From Paramacrobiotus metropolitanus (taxonomy: Eukaryota; Tardigrada; Eutardigrada; Parachela; Macrobiotidae), in the NCBI RefSeq assembly GCF_019649055.1, contig NW_026570222.1, positions 2,418,001-2,482,000 on the forward strand: 64,000 bases of DNA. Direction: 5' to 3'. The notes under the pieces are model-generated. The model was not told where the DNA came from. It searched no databases and saw only the letters and a program-made list of their open reading frames with translations. Of this stretch, positions 12,552-23,414 are shown in pieces (the first letter of the stretch is position 1; every line of letters begins with the position of its first letter). The position numbers were made by a program, and so were the translations under genes.

Positions 12552-12956
12552 TCATGACGAAGCAGCTCCTGAATCACCATGGGATTTATCGCTTTCGCGA
12601 TAGCGCTGCAAATGCAGTTTCAGCGGCTCCACATACTGATCCAAACCCAGTGTGCTCATGGCAAACAACAAATCTTCGCCGTTGATCGTCTTTCTCTTTT
12701 CTAAATGGCACCGATCACTGGCTTCGCTGGTAATGAAGCTTATGAATTCGCTCACACATTCCTGAATGCACTCCTTGGCCTCTTTAGAAATCTTCCCCGA
12801 GTCAGGCACAACGCCGCGCATGATCTTCCCAATGTTGGCAATGGGGAGAAAACGGTCCTGCTCGCGCAGCAACTGCGATTTCTGGTTTCCATTGCGCGAA
12901 CCACCTTCCTCCCCCGAGTGGGAAAACTCAGAGCCTCCTTCTAACGAGGTATCCAT
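12552..12956 (-). CDS. NFYB: Nuclear transcription factor Y subunit beta (CCAAT-binding, histone-fold)
   Basis: A single minus-strand exon encodes 134 residues. After an acidic, Gly/Ser-rich N-terminus (1-30), the NF-YB/HAP3 core begins at [17 protein letters not shown]. It continues through [19 protein letters not shown], the near-invariant [11 protein letters not shown] and the [19 protein letters not shown] signature, and ends at [17 protein letters not shown] pairs with NF-YC through this H2B-like histone fold, and NF-YA then joins to bind CCAAT boxes. The C-terminus is much shorter than in vertebrates, leaving little beyond the core. The core is intact. The flanking DNA gives no regulatory clue. 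Confidence 0.95.
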   Translation of the reverse strand: MDTSLEGGSEFSHSGEEGGSRNGNQKSQLLREQDRFLPIANIGKIMRGVVPDSGKISKEAKECIQECVSEFISFITSEASDRCHLEKRKTINGEDLLFAMSTLGLDQYVEPLKLHLQRYRESDKSHGDSGAASS

Positions 12957-13788
12957 TTGGAATCGATCGTGCAGATTGAATAAAAAGGCAAACTAAAAAA
13001 TGGAGTGTCGATAATCAAAATACGTAACGGAAACCGATAAAACAATCCTCAGAGACAAGCTGCAGAATGAACTCAAAGCAGATACGAGCAAAGTTAAGTT
13101 GATGTTTTCCGTTTCACGTCCTTGCCATTAACAGGAGTCTGGTACTGTAGACTGGCACTGGATGTATTAATAGTGTAGTATTCAAATCTGGTGCAGAAAA
13201 CGGGATGATGAACGAGCAAAACATGGAAGAGTTTATGAATTATAGATTCCAAAACTGACCAAAAGTCACAAAACTAACTAATTGTAGACTTTACAATTTA
13301 CAGCTTACGCCTATACGGTAATTAATTAATTATACTCGTGCAAATTTTTGACTAGGGTAGACTTTCAAAAAGGCAGCCTTCAGAGTAACGATTCCATTAC
13401 CATTTACCACTGTCCACGAAAATTGGAATTTATGGTCATGCATGCTGTTGCTCACGACAGCGCTCGGTTTTTTTGGTGTTTTATTTCATGACCTACAGTA
13501 AACAATATACATTATGTAGAAGTATTTACTTATTCAAACTAAAACAAACACTTATGAGTAAGGTGCCAGTTTTACAACGCATTTTATTGGTTATTATTAT
13601 AATAATGTAAGCACTTGCAAGTTGCAACACCGCCAACATGGTACGTAGATCAACAGTTCATGATTAGTTGTTCTCCCGGTACGCACTACGCACTTACTGT
13701 CACTTATTATGAATTTAATTTGCGACTACAAATAAATTTTGACCTTTTAAAACCCCACTTGGATTATTATGTAATTAAAACAGCTCAA
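12957..13788. other. Intergenic, no gene seen
   Basis: AT-rich. On the minus strand a TTTATT at about 13579 (AATAAA on the transcript strand) could serve as the polyadenylation signal of the cytochrome b5-like gene at 13789-14052. Confidence 0.4.
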
Positions 13789-14052
13789 TTATTCTTTTTC
13801 TCGCGAAATTTCACCGATAAGAAAGTCTGTCATTTTCAATATTGCAAATCGGGTATGGTCGACTTTCTTGAATGCTTCCGTTGCATCTTTTCCGGCAACA
13901 TCCATCATTGCTTTTGTTCCTCCAGGATGGTTCTGTACAAATCGAGACACATCGTACACTTTATTGTCGATTACTAGCCACAAATCATCTTCTTTCTGAT
14001 GGTTCAGTATTTCCGACCATGGAATTTTTCGCATTTTGTGCTTCGGAGCCAT
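13789..14052 (-). CDS. Soluble cytochrome b5-like heme protein
   Basis: A single-exon ORF of 87 residues consists almost entirely of a cytochrome b5 fold. The first heme ligand is in QNHPGGTKAMM and the second is the histidine of KVDHTRFAI. WLVIDNKVYDVSRFV is the expected strand-loop-helix between them. Unlike the gene at 8940 it has no C-terminal membrane helix; it stops after LIGEISREKE, so it is predicted to be soluble. The residues around the second histidine (VDHTR) differ from the usual GHS. This divergence may change redox potential or partner choice (inference). The partner is unknown. It is too small for a b5-fused oxidoreductase unless an upstream exon is missing. Confidence 0.85.
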   Translation of the reverse strand: MAPKHKMRKIPWSEILNHQKEDDLWLVIDNKVYDVSRFVQNHPGGTKAMMDVAGKDATEAFKKVDHTRFAILKMTDFLIGEISREKE

Positions 14053-14603
14053 TGTATTGTAAATCGGTGACTATAACCGGAAATCTATAATTCAATCGAA
14101 GCTGTTAACGTTTTTTATGGAATAACTTATGACTGTGTATGCCACTGTATGGTATGGTTCTTTACCAAATTCAGCAGGTGGTGCATGCGTGTTAACGGTT
14201 CACATAAGTAACTGTATAAATACTTAAAACTCCTTGCAAATGCACATTAAATAATTAAATATAATAAAATTTTTAATTGCATGATTTCATTGATTTGCAT
14301 CTATGACAGCTCCGACGTCCAGACTCGGTAAACCTGCCGGTGGGCAGTAGCCGCAGTACTCGTACCATATATCCTTTTGTACCATTTCCAAGCGGGTTTG
14401 GAAATGGTACTCAGTAGTCTATAAGCCTACGAGCACTCTGCTACGAATACTCGTATAGCATGATGGAGTCAGTTTAGAATTTCAAACAAATACACAAAAA
14501 TATGAAAAGCCTTTACGGTTTATGACAAGCTGTGCGACACAGGATATTTCTCGGTTTTATTTTTTAGCAATTTTAGTTACTTTACATTAGCACGAAACAC
14601 AGC
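14053..14603. other. Intergenic between divergent b5-like gene and OXSM
   Basis: About 550 bp separate the start codons of the divergently transcribed b5-like gene and OXSM, so it probably contains both promoters. It holds a perfect 13-bp inverted repeat (14379-14391 with 14398-14410) and several TACTCGT words. Confidence 0.4.
14379..14410. repeat. Perfect 13-bp inverted repeat (hairpin)
   Basis: GTACCATTTCCAA is followed after 6 nt by its exact reverse complement. It lies in the shared upstream region of two divergent genes and could be an operator-like palindrome or a transcribed hairpin; the sequence does not decide. Confidence 0.6.
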
Positions 14604-16721
14604 ATGCGACGAGTAGTTGTTACGGGATTGGGCATCGTCTCACCTTTGGGATGCTCTGTGGAATCTGCGTGGAGGAAACTGCTTAATGGCTGTGTGGGTA
14701 TACAGCGCTTATCCAGTCCCGAGTACGCTAATGTTCCCTGCAAAGTGGCCGCTCCCGTTCCGCGGGGATCAACACCCGATACGCTCAATCCGGAATCTGT
14801 TGCGTCGAAATCCGAACTGCGATATCTGTCGCATGCGATGGTGTACGCACTGCACGCGGCCAAAGATGCAGTAGAAGATGCGCGATGGCAGCCCGCGCAG
14901 GATGCGGAGAAGGAGCGAACTGGTGTTTGTGTGGGAATGGGTACGTCTGCAGCGTGAACGTGGTGAGTTTCATCCAAAACGTTTGGTTTTCATTGCGTGA
15001 ACGCGCTTGTGTTGTCAATAATGAAACAGGAAGAGAGATGGTATGCATTGCAGCTTGTGTGCTTTCTCCATGTGTTAGCCAAGTAAACTGTAAACATCGA
15101 TGATCAGTCAATCGATTGCTTATTGTCACATGCTGATCGTTAACACAGTATCCCTGGCAGGAAGTATCCTTAAACGCGTTCATTAAAAATAATTACCTGA
15201 CGGTGATGGTCTGGATATTGTCGCGTTTAAAGAGTTTCTATTGCACTTTGCTCAAACGATCGCGTCGCTGCTTTAATACGAGTACGGCTGTTTGCATAGT
15301 TTCACTTTCACGACTTTCCGGGATCGATCGCGAGCTGAAATTGAAATGCTCTCCAGGCGCGTATAACGTGACTCAGCCTTCGAAAATCGTCCTTGTTTTA
15401 TGGTTTTGAAATAGAACTTTATTTTTGTAAATTATGCCTTAGTCAATTTTTTTCTGATGATTTTTCTAAATTTTTATTAGCGGCGGATTTACGAGTACTT
15501 AAAATGGAGTTATAGCACCGCCTCGTGGTGTTGTGGTTAATGCGTTTAAATTTTTTTAGGAATGATTGATCTCCAGGAAGTGTACGACACAGGCGAACAG
15601 CTGAAGCGTGGCTATTCCCGCGTATCACCGTTTTTTATTCCTCGCATATTGCCTAATCTTGCTGCCGGTCACATTAGTATGCGATATGGGTTTCAGGTAA
15701 TTGGATCGTGCCGTCATTGCTGCGATGTGCACCACGATGCGATTGTCAGTAATGTGATTGGGCACTTTTGTTTACCCAATTTTTAGGGCCCCAATCATTG
15801 CGCAAGCACAGCTTGCACAACCGGCCTCCACGGAATCGGCGACGCTTTCCGATTTATCCGGCATGGAGATGCCGACGTGATGGTGTGTGGCGGCACGGAA
15901 GCTGCAATAAATCCCCTGAGCATTGTTGGATTTGCTCGGATGCGCGCTCTATCCACTGCATTCAACGATGACCCGGCATCTGCTTCACGTCCATTCGATA
16001 AACAGAGGTAAATCGTTACGTACTTTGCACTCTTTTGGGTTTTCAATATGGCATTTTTCACAAGTAAGAGGGATGCAAATGGTTATTCGATGACACCTTG
16101 GCAATCATGATGGTTATTCAAGTGGTTTTCAGGGATGGTTTCGTAATGGGTGAAGGCGCTGGAATACTTGTTCTGGAAGAATTATCCCACGCTCAGTCCC
16201 GTAATGCCAAAATATACGCTGAAATTCTCGGTTACGGTTTATCAGCCGATGCCAACCATATTACTAGTCCCGCGGAATCTGGTCAAGGCGCTTTTCTGTG
16301 TATGGAGCGCGCTCTAAAGGAAGCCCAGCTAGAACCGTCTTCCATATCCTACGTTAACTGTCACGCCACATCGACGCCGCTTGGCGATAAAGCGGAGATG
16401 CGCGCGGTGCGTCGACTATTTGGAAAGCATGCGGAAGATGGACATATGGCGATATCGTCGTGTAAAGGAGCCATTGGGCATTTATTAGGAGCAGCGGGTG
16501 CCGTGGAGGCAATTTTCACAGTCTTGGCTTGTCAGGATGGCGTTATTCCAGGAACGGCTAATCTGCAGGCGGTTGATGAAGAAACGGTGGGATTGCGGCT
16601 GATCGCGGGGAAAGGATGTGCATGGGAAAGAACGGGAAAACGGAGGATAGCTCTGAAGAACTCGTTCGGTTTTGGCGGCACTAATGCTAGTTTGTGTATA
16701 TCCGAAATGGTTTCGGGTTAA
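14604..16721 (+). CDS. OXSM: Mitochondrial 3-oxoacyl-[acyl-carrier-protein] synthase (KAS II type)
   Basis: Four exons (14604-14940, 15560-15696, 15787-16007, 16133-16721) join in frame to 427 residues. The protein begins with the canonical KAS strand [15 protein letters not shown], so little room is left for a cleavable targeting peptide. The catalytic triad is complete: the nucleophile is Cys168 in ASTACTTG, His309 is in [11 protein letters not shown] and His348 is in [12 protein letters not shown]. The C-terminal [10 protein letters not shown] loop is present. It condenses malonyl-ACP with acyl-ACP in mitochondrial type II fatty-acid synthesis, which supplies octanoate for lipoate. Intron 1 holds a half-tRNA-like segment. 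The short N-terminus suggests either a non-cleaved signal or an upstream exon. Confidence 0.95.
15516..15546 (+). repeat. tRNA-like A-box segment (possible SINE remnant) in OXSM intron 1
   Basis: CCTCGTGGTGTTGTGGTTAA followed by TGCG closely resembles the D-arm/A-box half of a tRNA gene. No B box or anticodon arm follows before the exon-2 acceptor at 15558. A truncated tRNA pseudogene or SINE head is the simplest reading. Confidence 0.35.
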
Positions 16722-17360
16722 GCTAGTTATTGCTGTCTGTCAAACTACTCCATTCTCTTGTTCGAGTCAGTTTTGGAAAAAAAGGATGTTCTGTAAGAAA
16801 AAATGGGGGCGTTTGCTTATAGGTCTTTTATCTGTTTTATTTGCAGAATGTTTTTGTATGCCAGAAGATTTGTCTACTTCTGCAAGGAATCGTTGCGCAA
16901 AACAGTTATTTAGCATAAAATATATGTGAGTTGGAAAGTTCGGTTTTCGTTGAAGTCAAGAAAGTTGGAAGTTCATTTTGTTTCCAAAAAGGACAACTCT
17001 TTCAACATATTATTGATCTCGTGACTAAGAGCATGCTGGACCATACAGTCACAATAATTATAACCCGAAGTGTGGCGGATGGTCTTTCCGGATGACCTGA
17101 AGTCAGAGCCATGGGACCGCCTGCAACAACGGAATAAAGTAGATCACAGATGACATTGTAATGAAATCGCTGACTCGCAGCATCAAACACAAAATCGTTT
17201 CACATCGTTGCTGAAACTACGCTGCGCAAGTACAATTTTTCACTTTTCGGATTCACGTACCAGTACTGTACTGTAAAACTCCGCTTCCGGGACAGCCCAT
17301 CATTTCAAGCAGGACCGACTTTTGTGGATTAACATGCGCGAAATCTACATAAGCAGTGCA
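16722..17360. other. Intergenic between convergent OXSM and the secreted Cys-rich gene
   Basis: 3' ends of two convergent genes. An AATAAA occurs near 17133. No coding frame is supported. Confidence 0.4.
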
Positions 17361-19904
17361 TTAATCCCTTAATTCAATATGATTAACGCAGGTTTTCGGA
17401 TCGTCGCTGCAACCTGTATTCTGTATACAAATATACCGCGGTATACAGTACGTACCACATCGCCTGTTCAGCGCTAAACAATGCGTTTGAGCCTCATAAA
17501 TATTGCAAGGATTCGTTTCTTTTCCTTGAGATTGTAAAAGTTGATTGGCACAGCGCACGGAATCATCGGTGGCTGGGAATCGTGAAACATTGCGAAAAAT
17601 CGGACAGTTTGTCGATGCCAGAGCAACCGCTAAGGAAAGTAATTGAAAGAAAAATAAATAACCTAATACAGACCTAATGAATAGTAGTTGAAAGGATGTT
17701 GTTATTGTTACCATTCTGATACACCAAATTCTGGCAGTAATTTCGAAGAAACTTCTTGAAACTGGCCAAAAACTGCAGGTCCAAGTTAACCGGCCCGTCA
17801 GAACGAGCTTCCGGGCAGTCGCGCTCAATGCATTCGATTACGGCGTCCGAACTCCTACACAGAATTTCTGTCACGATTGCAACCGCCGACGAAGTAAGCT
17901 TCCAAATGATATTTACTGGCAGTAGTGAATGTATCGAGTGGGTTCGAACACTTCAAAAGGTGATCCGCCGGACAACCACATGCAATAATGCACACGCCTT
18001 CCATCACATACAACGGACGCCGGCACTGTAACACACCACAACTGGCAGAAGTTTACCAAACATAATAAGCTTAAGATCGCCTCACCTGCCGAAGCGCATC
18101 CAAGGTACATCATGGCTAAAGGCTTTATGACTTGAGCTGCAACATTCCCCACGAGTTGAAAATCTTGGATAACCAGTGACCTTTAAGTTCCCGTACAAAC
18201 TAATGATTTTTATTTTCTCAACTTACCAAGCTGCGGCAGACAAGAGCGACTGAGCGTACAATCCATCGTTCGACTGACTTCCAAGCACGCTCCCACCGCC
18301 GGCAGAACACCCCCGCCACTGGACGTCATACCGGAAAACAGCAGCGGCCACGAGGGTGGCGCCGCCAGATTTCCGGGCAATACCGGCGTTGTGAGTGGTC
18401 GATCGCCGACGCCCATCAAGCCGACATTCACCGGCCAGAACTGCCAATCCGTATCCTGTTGGGTGAATCCCAAACCCACCGGATTGCCCACATGCACCAC
18501 GGCCACACTAGCCGCCTCGCCCGTCATGAGGTTCTCGTTAAAGGTGGTCACCGGACGCGCGTTGGGAGGCCGGTAGTTGACGTTGACGACGGGTGGTCCC
18601 GAGAGAGCATACGGATTGTTGTGCTCGTGAGTGCTCGGCCATTTCCATCCGGAGTCGGCTTCCGTTACTGTTGGAGCGGCTCGTTTCCCTCTCAGCGGAT
18701 TAATGGGGCACTGGCTGAAGACTTCCGGCCATTTCGGGGCCAGATCGTGAGGATAATATATGCGACATTGGCCGGTTGCAGCGGTTAGCCCTGTTATGTT
18801 GAAATAAGCCAACGGTTCATAATTTCATCGAAGAGTTGACTGTTATTTTGCTTTGTTTGTGTACAGTTACTGACTTGTTCGGGCTTCAATGGATGTACAC
18901 AGCTGTGTGAGCACGAATGTGGACTGTTCGATAAGGTCACGTATGCCTCGGTCCACTTGTACAGCATTTCGGCATTCCGTTGTCCAACAGTTCAGGAGTT
19001 TGCCGTAGATTGTAGGTCTAAGATAATTGTGAAACAAGTTAAATTTTATAAGGTAAGACTCATGTCTTACAACAACCCCACACGCAAATATGTATAGACG
19101 AGTAACACATGGAATATATGTACAGTACATGGAAATACTGGAAAGGCTTTTCATTGCCGTCAAGGCACATGGACTGTATCGTTTATCTCAATTCTTGTCG
19201 CAAACATCCAAAAATATGAAGCTGTAATGACTTTTTTGTCTACTGTGTAACAAGCGAACCCGCAAAATTCATCCACTTGTTCTGGTCTGAGGAGATATGC
19301 CGATTGCGGTCGAAGAAATATATTTGGTATTGCCGATAAACAACGTCCAGGATTGCACAGCTGAGCTCCGGCTCCTAAAATTATAACCAATTATTCGCCA
19401 ATGGTGCCATTTAAAAGCATTATTAACATTGTCAATATTTTTGGAACAACCCAAAAAAATCGAAGAGAGCACATTTATCACTAATCATTAAATAATACCG
19501 CACACGCGAAAAGCCTCTTTAGCATTGCTGGAAGTGACTTCCGTTATTGAACGATCAGAATTAAATATTAAAAATAACAGAACATCTTTCGAACGTTTTC
19601 ATCATATCATTATCTCACTTCGAATTTTTTTTTGCGCTTGCAAAAAAGCATAAGCGGGTAAAACGGTATGCTGTAAAGGAAAATTTAAACAGAGCTGGAA
19701 ATGTTGCAGTAAATGATGCTGACACAAGGGAATTTTATTGGAACGCAAACTACGTTATCCAGTGAGCGCAGCACTCGAGAAAAATAAAACCGTACTCAGT
19801 AGAGATGCAGAAACTGCATGCACTTTTGCAAGTCGCAGAATCTTACCGGCGAAGAAAAGAATTCCCAGTCCCACAGTTGCTAGATTAGCAAGTATAGTGT
19901 CCAT
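17361..19904 (-). CDS. Secreted cysteine-rich protein, about eight exons, family not recognised
   Basis: On the minus strand a 58-nt first exon (19904-19847) encodes a signal peptide (MDTILANLATVGLGILFFA). It joins in phase to exon 2 (from 19374, CNPGRC...CGFAC). The following exons are 19017-18875, 18790-18227, 18163 (or 18136)-18086, 18025-17917, 17854-17712 and 17629-17361. All phases agree except the 3' end of exon 2, which I could not place. The large fourth exon is Pro/Gly/Asn-rich (KWPEVFSQCP, PPVVNVNYRPPN). The exons on either side contain paired-cysteine helical segments (NCWTTECRNAV..., VIECIERDCPEA...YCQNL), and the last has nine cysteines. This alternation resembles extracellular matrix, cuticle or egg-coat proteins such as CPG4-type cysteine domains. 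That link is only a resemblance, not an assignment. Confidence 0.65.
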
Positions 19905-20800
19905 CACTTACGCACAAAAGCACATCCCTGTCTTTTTTTGGATAGTGAAAGTATGAATAATCGGAGGTACAAAAAGAAGATGATAAAATTTGTCCAAATG
20001 GTAGAGTATTGCAGGAGTTCTGTCCTTTCAATCAGCGAGGATAAATCAACCTGGTGATTCACATCTCTGCTGCAACCGTTTGCTAATATCGCTTTGTATG
20101 GTACGTACAGACTCTGTATATAAAAACTTTATTGACCACTCCGTAACAATTTTAAGGTGAACAGTGTATTTTGTTACGTGATTGTTGCATTCCAAATGCG
20201 ATTAACCGAAAAATCACATACCGGCGGTGTTTCACAATGGCTGTAAATTGATCAAAGGGCAGGCGCGTCACTCTCTCTTCGTTTGCGAGAAACAGAGCGG
20301 AATTAACGATCCAAACAAAACGCTGAATATCATACTATACGATGCGGCTTCATACGACAGATTGTCAGAGCTGGTTAGAATACAAACTGGAAAAATCGGT
20401 AAAAACATATTTACAGCCCGTTTTACTTATTATAATACACTGAAAAATTATTAAAAGATATTTTAGTCTCTGCTGAAAATGTGCCCATTGTGCTTGACGG
20501 ATCCAGTGTGTCAAATTTCGATCTGCTAGACGTTTAAACAAAGCAACTGACGCAGAAGTTTATTATCGTTGAATTAGGCAGATGCAGTTACTAAAGTACT
20601 TGACATAACAACCAGAATTAATACCGATCAGTACTGCGTTTTCACAAATGACTAAAAAGATAAAGAACTCTTTGCTCACAAGTACAACAGCAAAATACCA
20701 GCAAAATCACGATCACGAACTATTGTATCCACAAATTTACATAAGAAGACATACCTCCTTGACTCACGACCATAAAAGCATAAATCACGCACACAGGCGG
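19905..20800. other. Intergenic, no gene seen
   Basis: AT-rich. It holds the upstream region of the secreted Cys-rich gene and the 3' flank of RTN4IP1, with TTTATT (AATAAA on minus) near 20556. Confidence 0.4.
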
Positions 20801-23414
20801 CTACTTTTTCATCTCAATAATCACTTTGCCTTTCGTGTCGCCAGCCTCCACCTGTTGAAACGCCGCCGGCAGCTCCTCGAAAGGATAAACTTTATCGACG
20901 ATTGGTCGGATCTGTCCCTTTTCCACCCGTTTCGCAACATCCTGTAAAAATGGTCCATTGGGTGCAAAAAACGCCCAAACGGTATGATAGCCTTGTGATA
21001 ATCCCTTGGCGTATTCAATCGAATAGTCCGCTGCCGATTTCGCTAAACCAGCCACGCTTCCACGCTCATCAATGTTTTTCAGCAGTGGGTAGTTAAGAGT
21101 AACGAAGAAGGATTTCAGCATGCCTTTCAAATACTTCTTCGAGAAATCATAATCACCTCGTGTAGCCTACAAAGAAAACTTAAAGATAATAAATCAATGC
21201 GAAGCAAGGATAAAGAACGAGAAGAAAGCAAACGTTTGTAAATACACTCGAAAACGCTCTGGCTTATTCTTAACAAACAGATAACATTTTTTTTACAATT
21301 TTATGATACCTGCACGTAAATTCTGTCGAAACAACTGCATAAGTAACCATTCACTGGTACAGCACACCACGATTAAGTATGTAAGACTAGTCGCCTGACA
21401 TTAAATTACCGCACTCTGTTTGTCGTTCACTGTTTCCGTCTAATCCAAAATCAGCATGATAACAAACCATTTATGTAATTTTGTGTACGCACGCTTGGTC
21501 TGTACTGCTTTTCCGTGTTAAAATACAACTCTTACCTGGAAGATAAAATCAAATTTCTCCCGCCTCTGCAATTCAGATTCCACATCGCTGGCCTGGTAGT
21601 CGATAATATCGTCCGCTCCCAAAGAGGCCACCATATCAATGGCCGCAGTTCCACACACTGCCGTCACATGAACGTTGCGCAGCGCTTTCAGGTACTGAAT
21701 GGAGAATGAACCCACACCACCGGAGCCACCAATGACCAGCACCCGCTTTTCGGACATGGCTGGTAGGTTCTCGATGAGCTTCAGCACCGACCACGCCGTG
21801 CAGGCAATGTATGGCAAACTAGCCGCTTCCGCATGACTAATGGTTGCCGGTTTCTTGGCTACACACCAGGTGGAAGTCGTAGCATACTGAGCAAATGTGC
21901 CTTGACGATGAGGACCGATTACACCGAAAATTTCATCACCTGAGACAATAAAAGACATCAGTTCAGCCCAAAAGATCCGTAAAACCATCGTTCTAAGTTT
22001 TATCCCGTACTGCGACTAGTGCTCCGGGGCCATTATTTTTTCTAACGTCTTTCATTAGGGAAATTTTTTTCATTTTCCCTTCCATTTCATTAAGGAAAGT
22101 CACTTCATTTTTCAAGAGGCGATTCTAAGAAGTTTTTCTTTGGATGTAAGGTCTCATAAAATATTACTACAATTTTGAGAGATGAAAAGTACCATTGTGC
22201 TTACCCAAAGATGAAAGTCAGTTGAACACTAATCTTATAATTACAAGTTAAACACATCGAATGCAAGGGTAAATAACGGATCTACGAGATATTCTGACAG
22301 AGAGAATCTACAATCTGATATTCTGCTGATAACTACGGTACCAGAACGTGGATTTCAACATACCAGTTTTAACGCCGTGTACAAGAGAGCCCGCATCCAC
22401 TACAACTCCAGAAAAATCTCGGCCAAGCGTCAGCGGAAACGGTTGCTCTTTGCGGGTAAAGACCGTCTGAGGCATCCACGAAAACTTCGATGCGGTCCGA
22501 ATATACTGGATAAGATTTTCTCCATAGCCGCGCGTACGCTCAATATCGAAGGGGTTCACACTTGCAGCATGGATTTCCACCAACATATCTGTCACACATT
22601 AAAAATGGTTTTACGTCTACCCTTCTATGATATTATCACAACGTGAATACCACCACTGAAGTAGTTCTTGCCAGTAACAAATCACAGTATCATAATGTAA
22701 ACTACAAGGAAATGAAGCTGACAAAAATTTTCATTTTTTTTTTATTAAAATATTAAATTTTAATAAAGCAGTTTTCCGTAATTATTTAAAAAGCGAAATG
22801 TGTAACCAAAAATAAAACCCAATAAGGGCCATAGCGAAAATAAAAATGGCTAAAAAATTACATTTCTAATGCTAATGTTTACCGATTAAAACCCGAAGCC
22901 AGCAATCAGCAAAAACCCTACGCATCCGTAACTCACCAAAAGGATCGCTCAGTGAGGGGACCTTGACATCTTGCTCCAGTTTCATCCCACCAACATCGTT
23001 GAACTTGGAGATCTGCCAAGCCTTCATGGTGCCTGCAGACGATGCAGTGTCGCATTTCGTATTCCGCTCCGTTTGCTGGCGCTGCTCCTGCCTCTTGTCT
23101 TTGCCCTGCTTCTCCTCTTTCTTCAGATCAGCTATCTTTTCCCCAGTGTCTTTGGGAAACAGGATACCCGCAGTGGTCATGCGAGGCCCTTCTGAGCTGG
23201 ATGTTCCTGGAGCGACGTCGGGCATTCTGCTGGGGAAGACGGGAGTTTCGGGAGCGCCATGCTTAGCCGTGCTGCTGGATGGCGGGATCGGAGTGTCTGC
23301 TTGCGTGGTCGCATAGACACAATGCTGAACAGCAGCGGGATTTGTGCGGAGAAGCTTGCGAGCAACCAGGCGCACGAGGGGGATAACTGTCCTACTGGAT
23401 ATCAGCTGTTCCAT
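20801..23414 (-). CDS. RTN4IP1: Reticulon-4-interacting protein 1-like mitochondrial oxidoreductase (zinc-less MDR family)
   Basis: Four minus-strand exons (23414-22937, 22588-22364, 21939-21536, 21166-20801) join in frame to 490 residues. Residues 1-130 are an extension: a possible mitochondrial presequence (LVRLVARKLLRTN) followed by Ser/Pro-rich and Lys/Glu/Gln-rich low-complexity sequence. The MDR fold starts at MKAWQISKFNDVGGMKL. Then come VEIHAASVNPFDI, LGRDFSGVVVDAG and the Rossmann motif VLVIGGSGGVG at about 305. The C-terminus ends with the quinone-oxidoreductase-type GKVIIEMKK. The family acts in mitochondrial coenzyme Q biosynthesis as an NAD(P)H oxidoreductase. The Met at 23414 was chosen over an in-frame GTG at 23441. 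The protein is about 90 residues longer than human RTN4IP1 because of the extension. Confidence 0.93.

Noticed and set aside
12705-12944. Plus-strand ORFs across NF-YB
   Set aside because: Shadows of the NF-YB coding strand.
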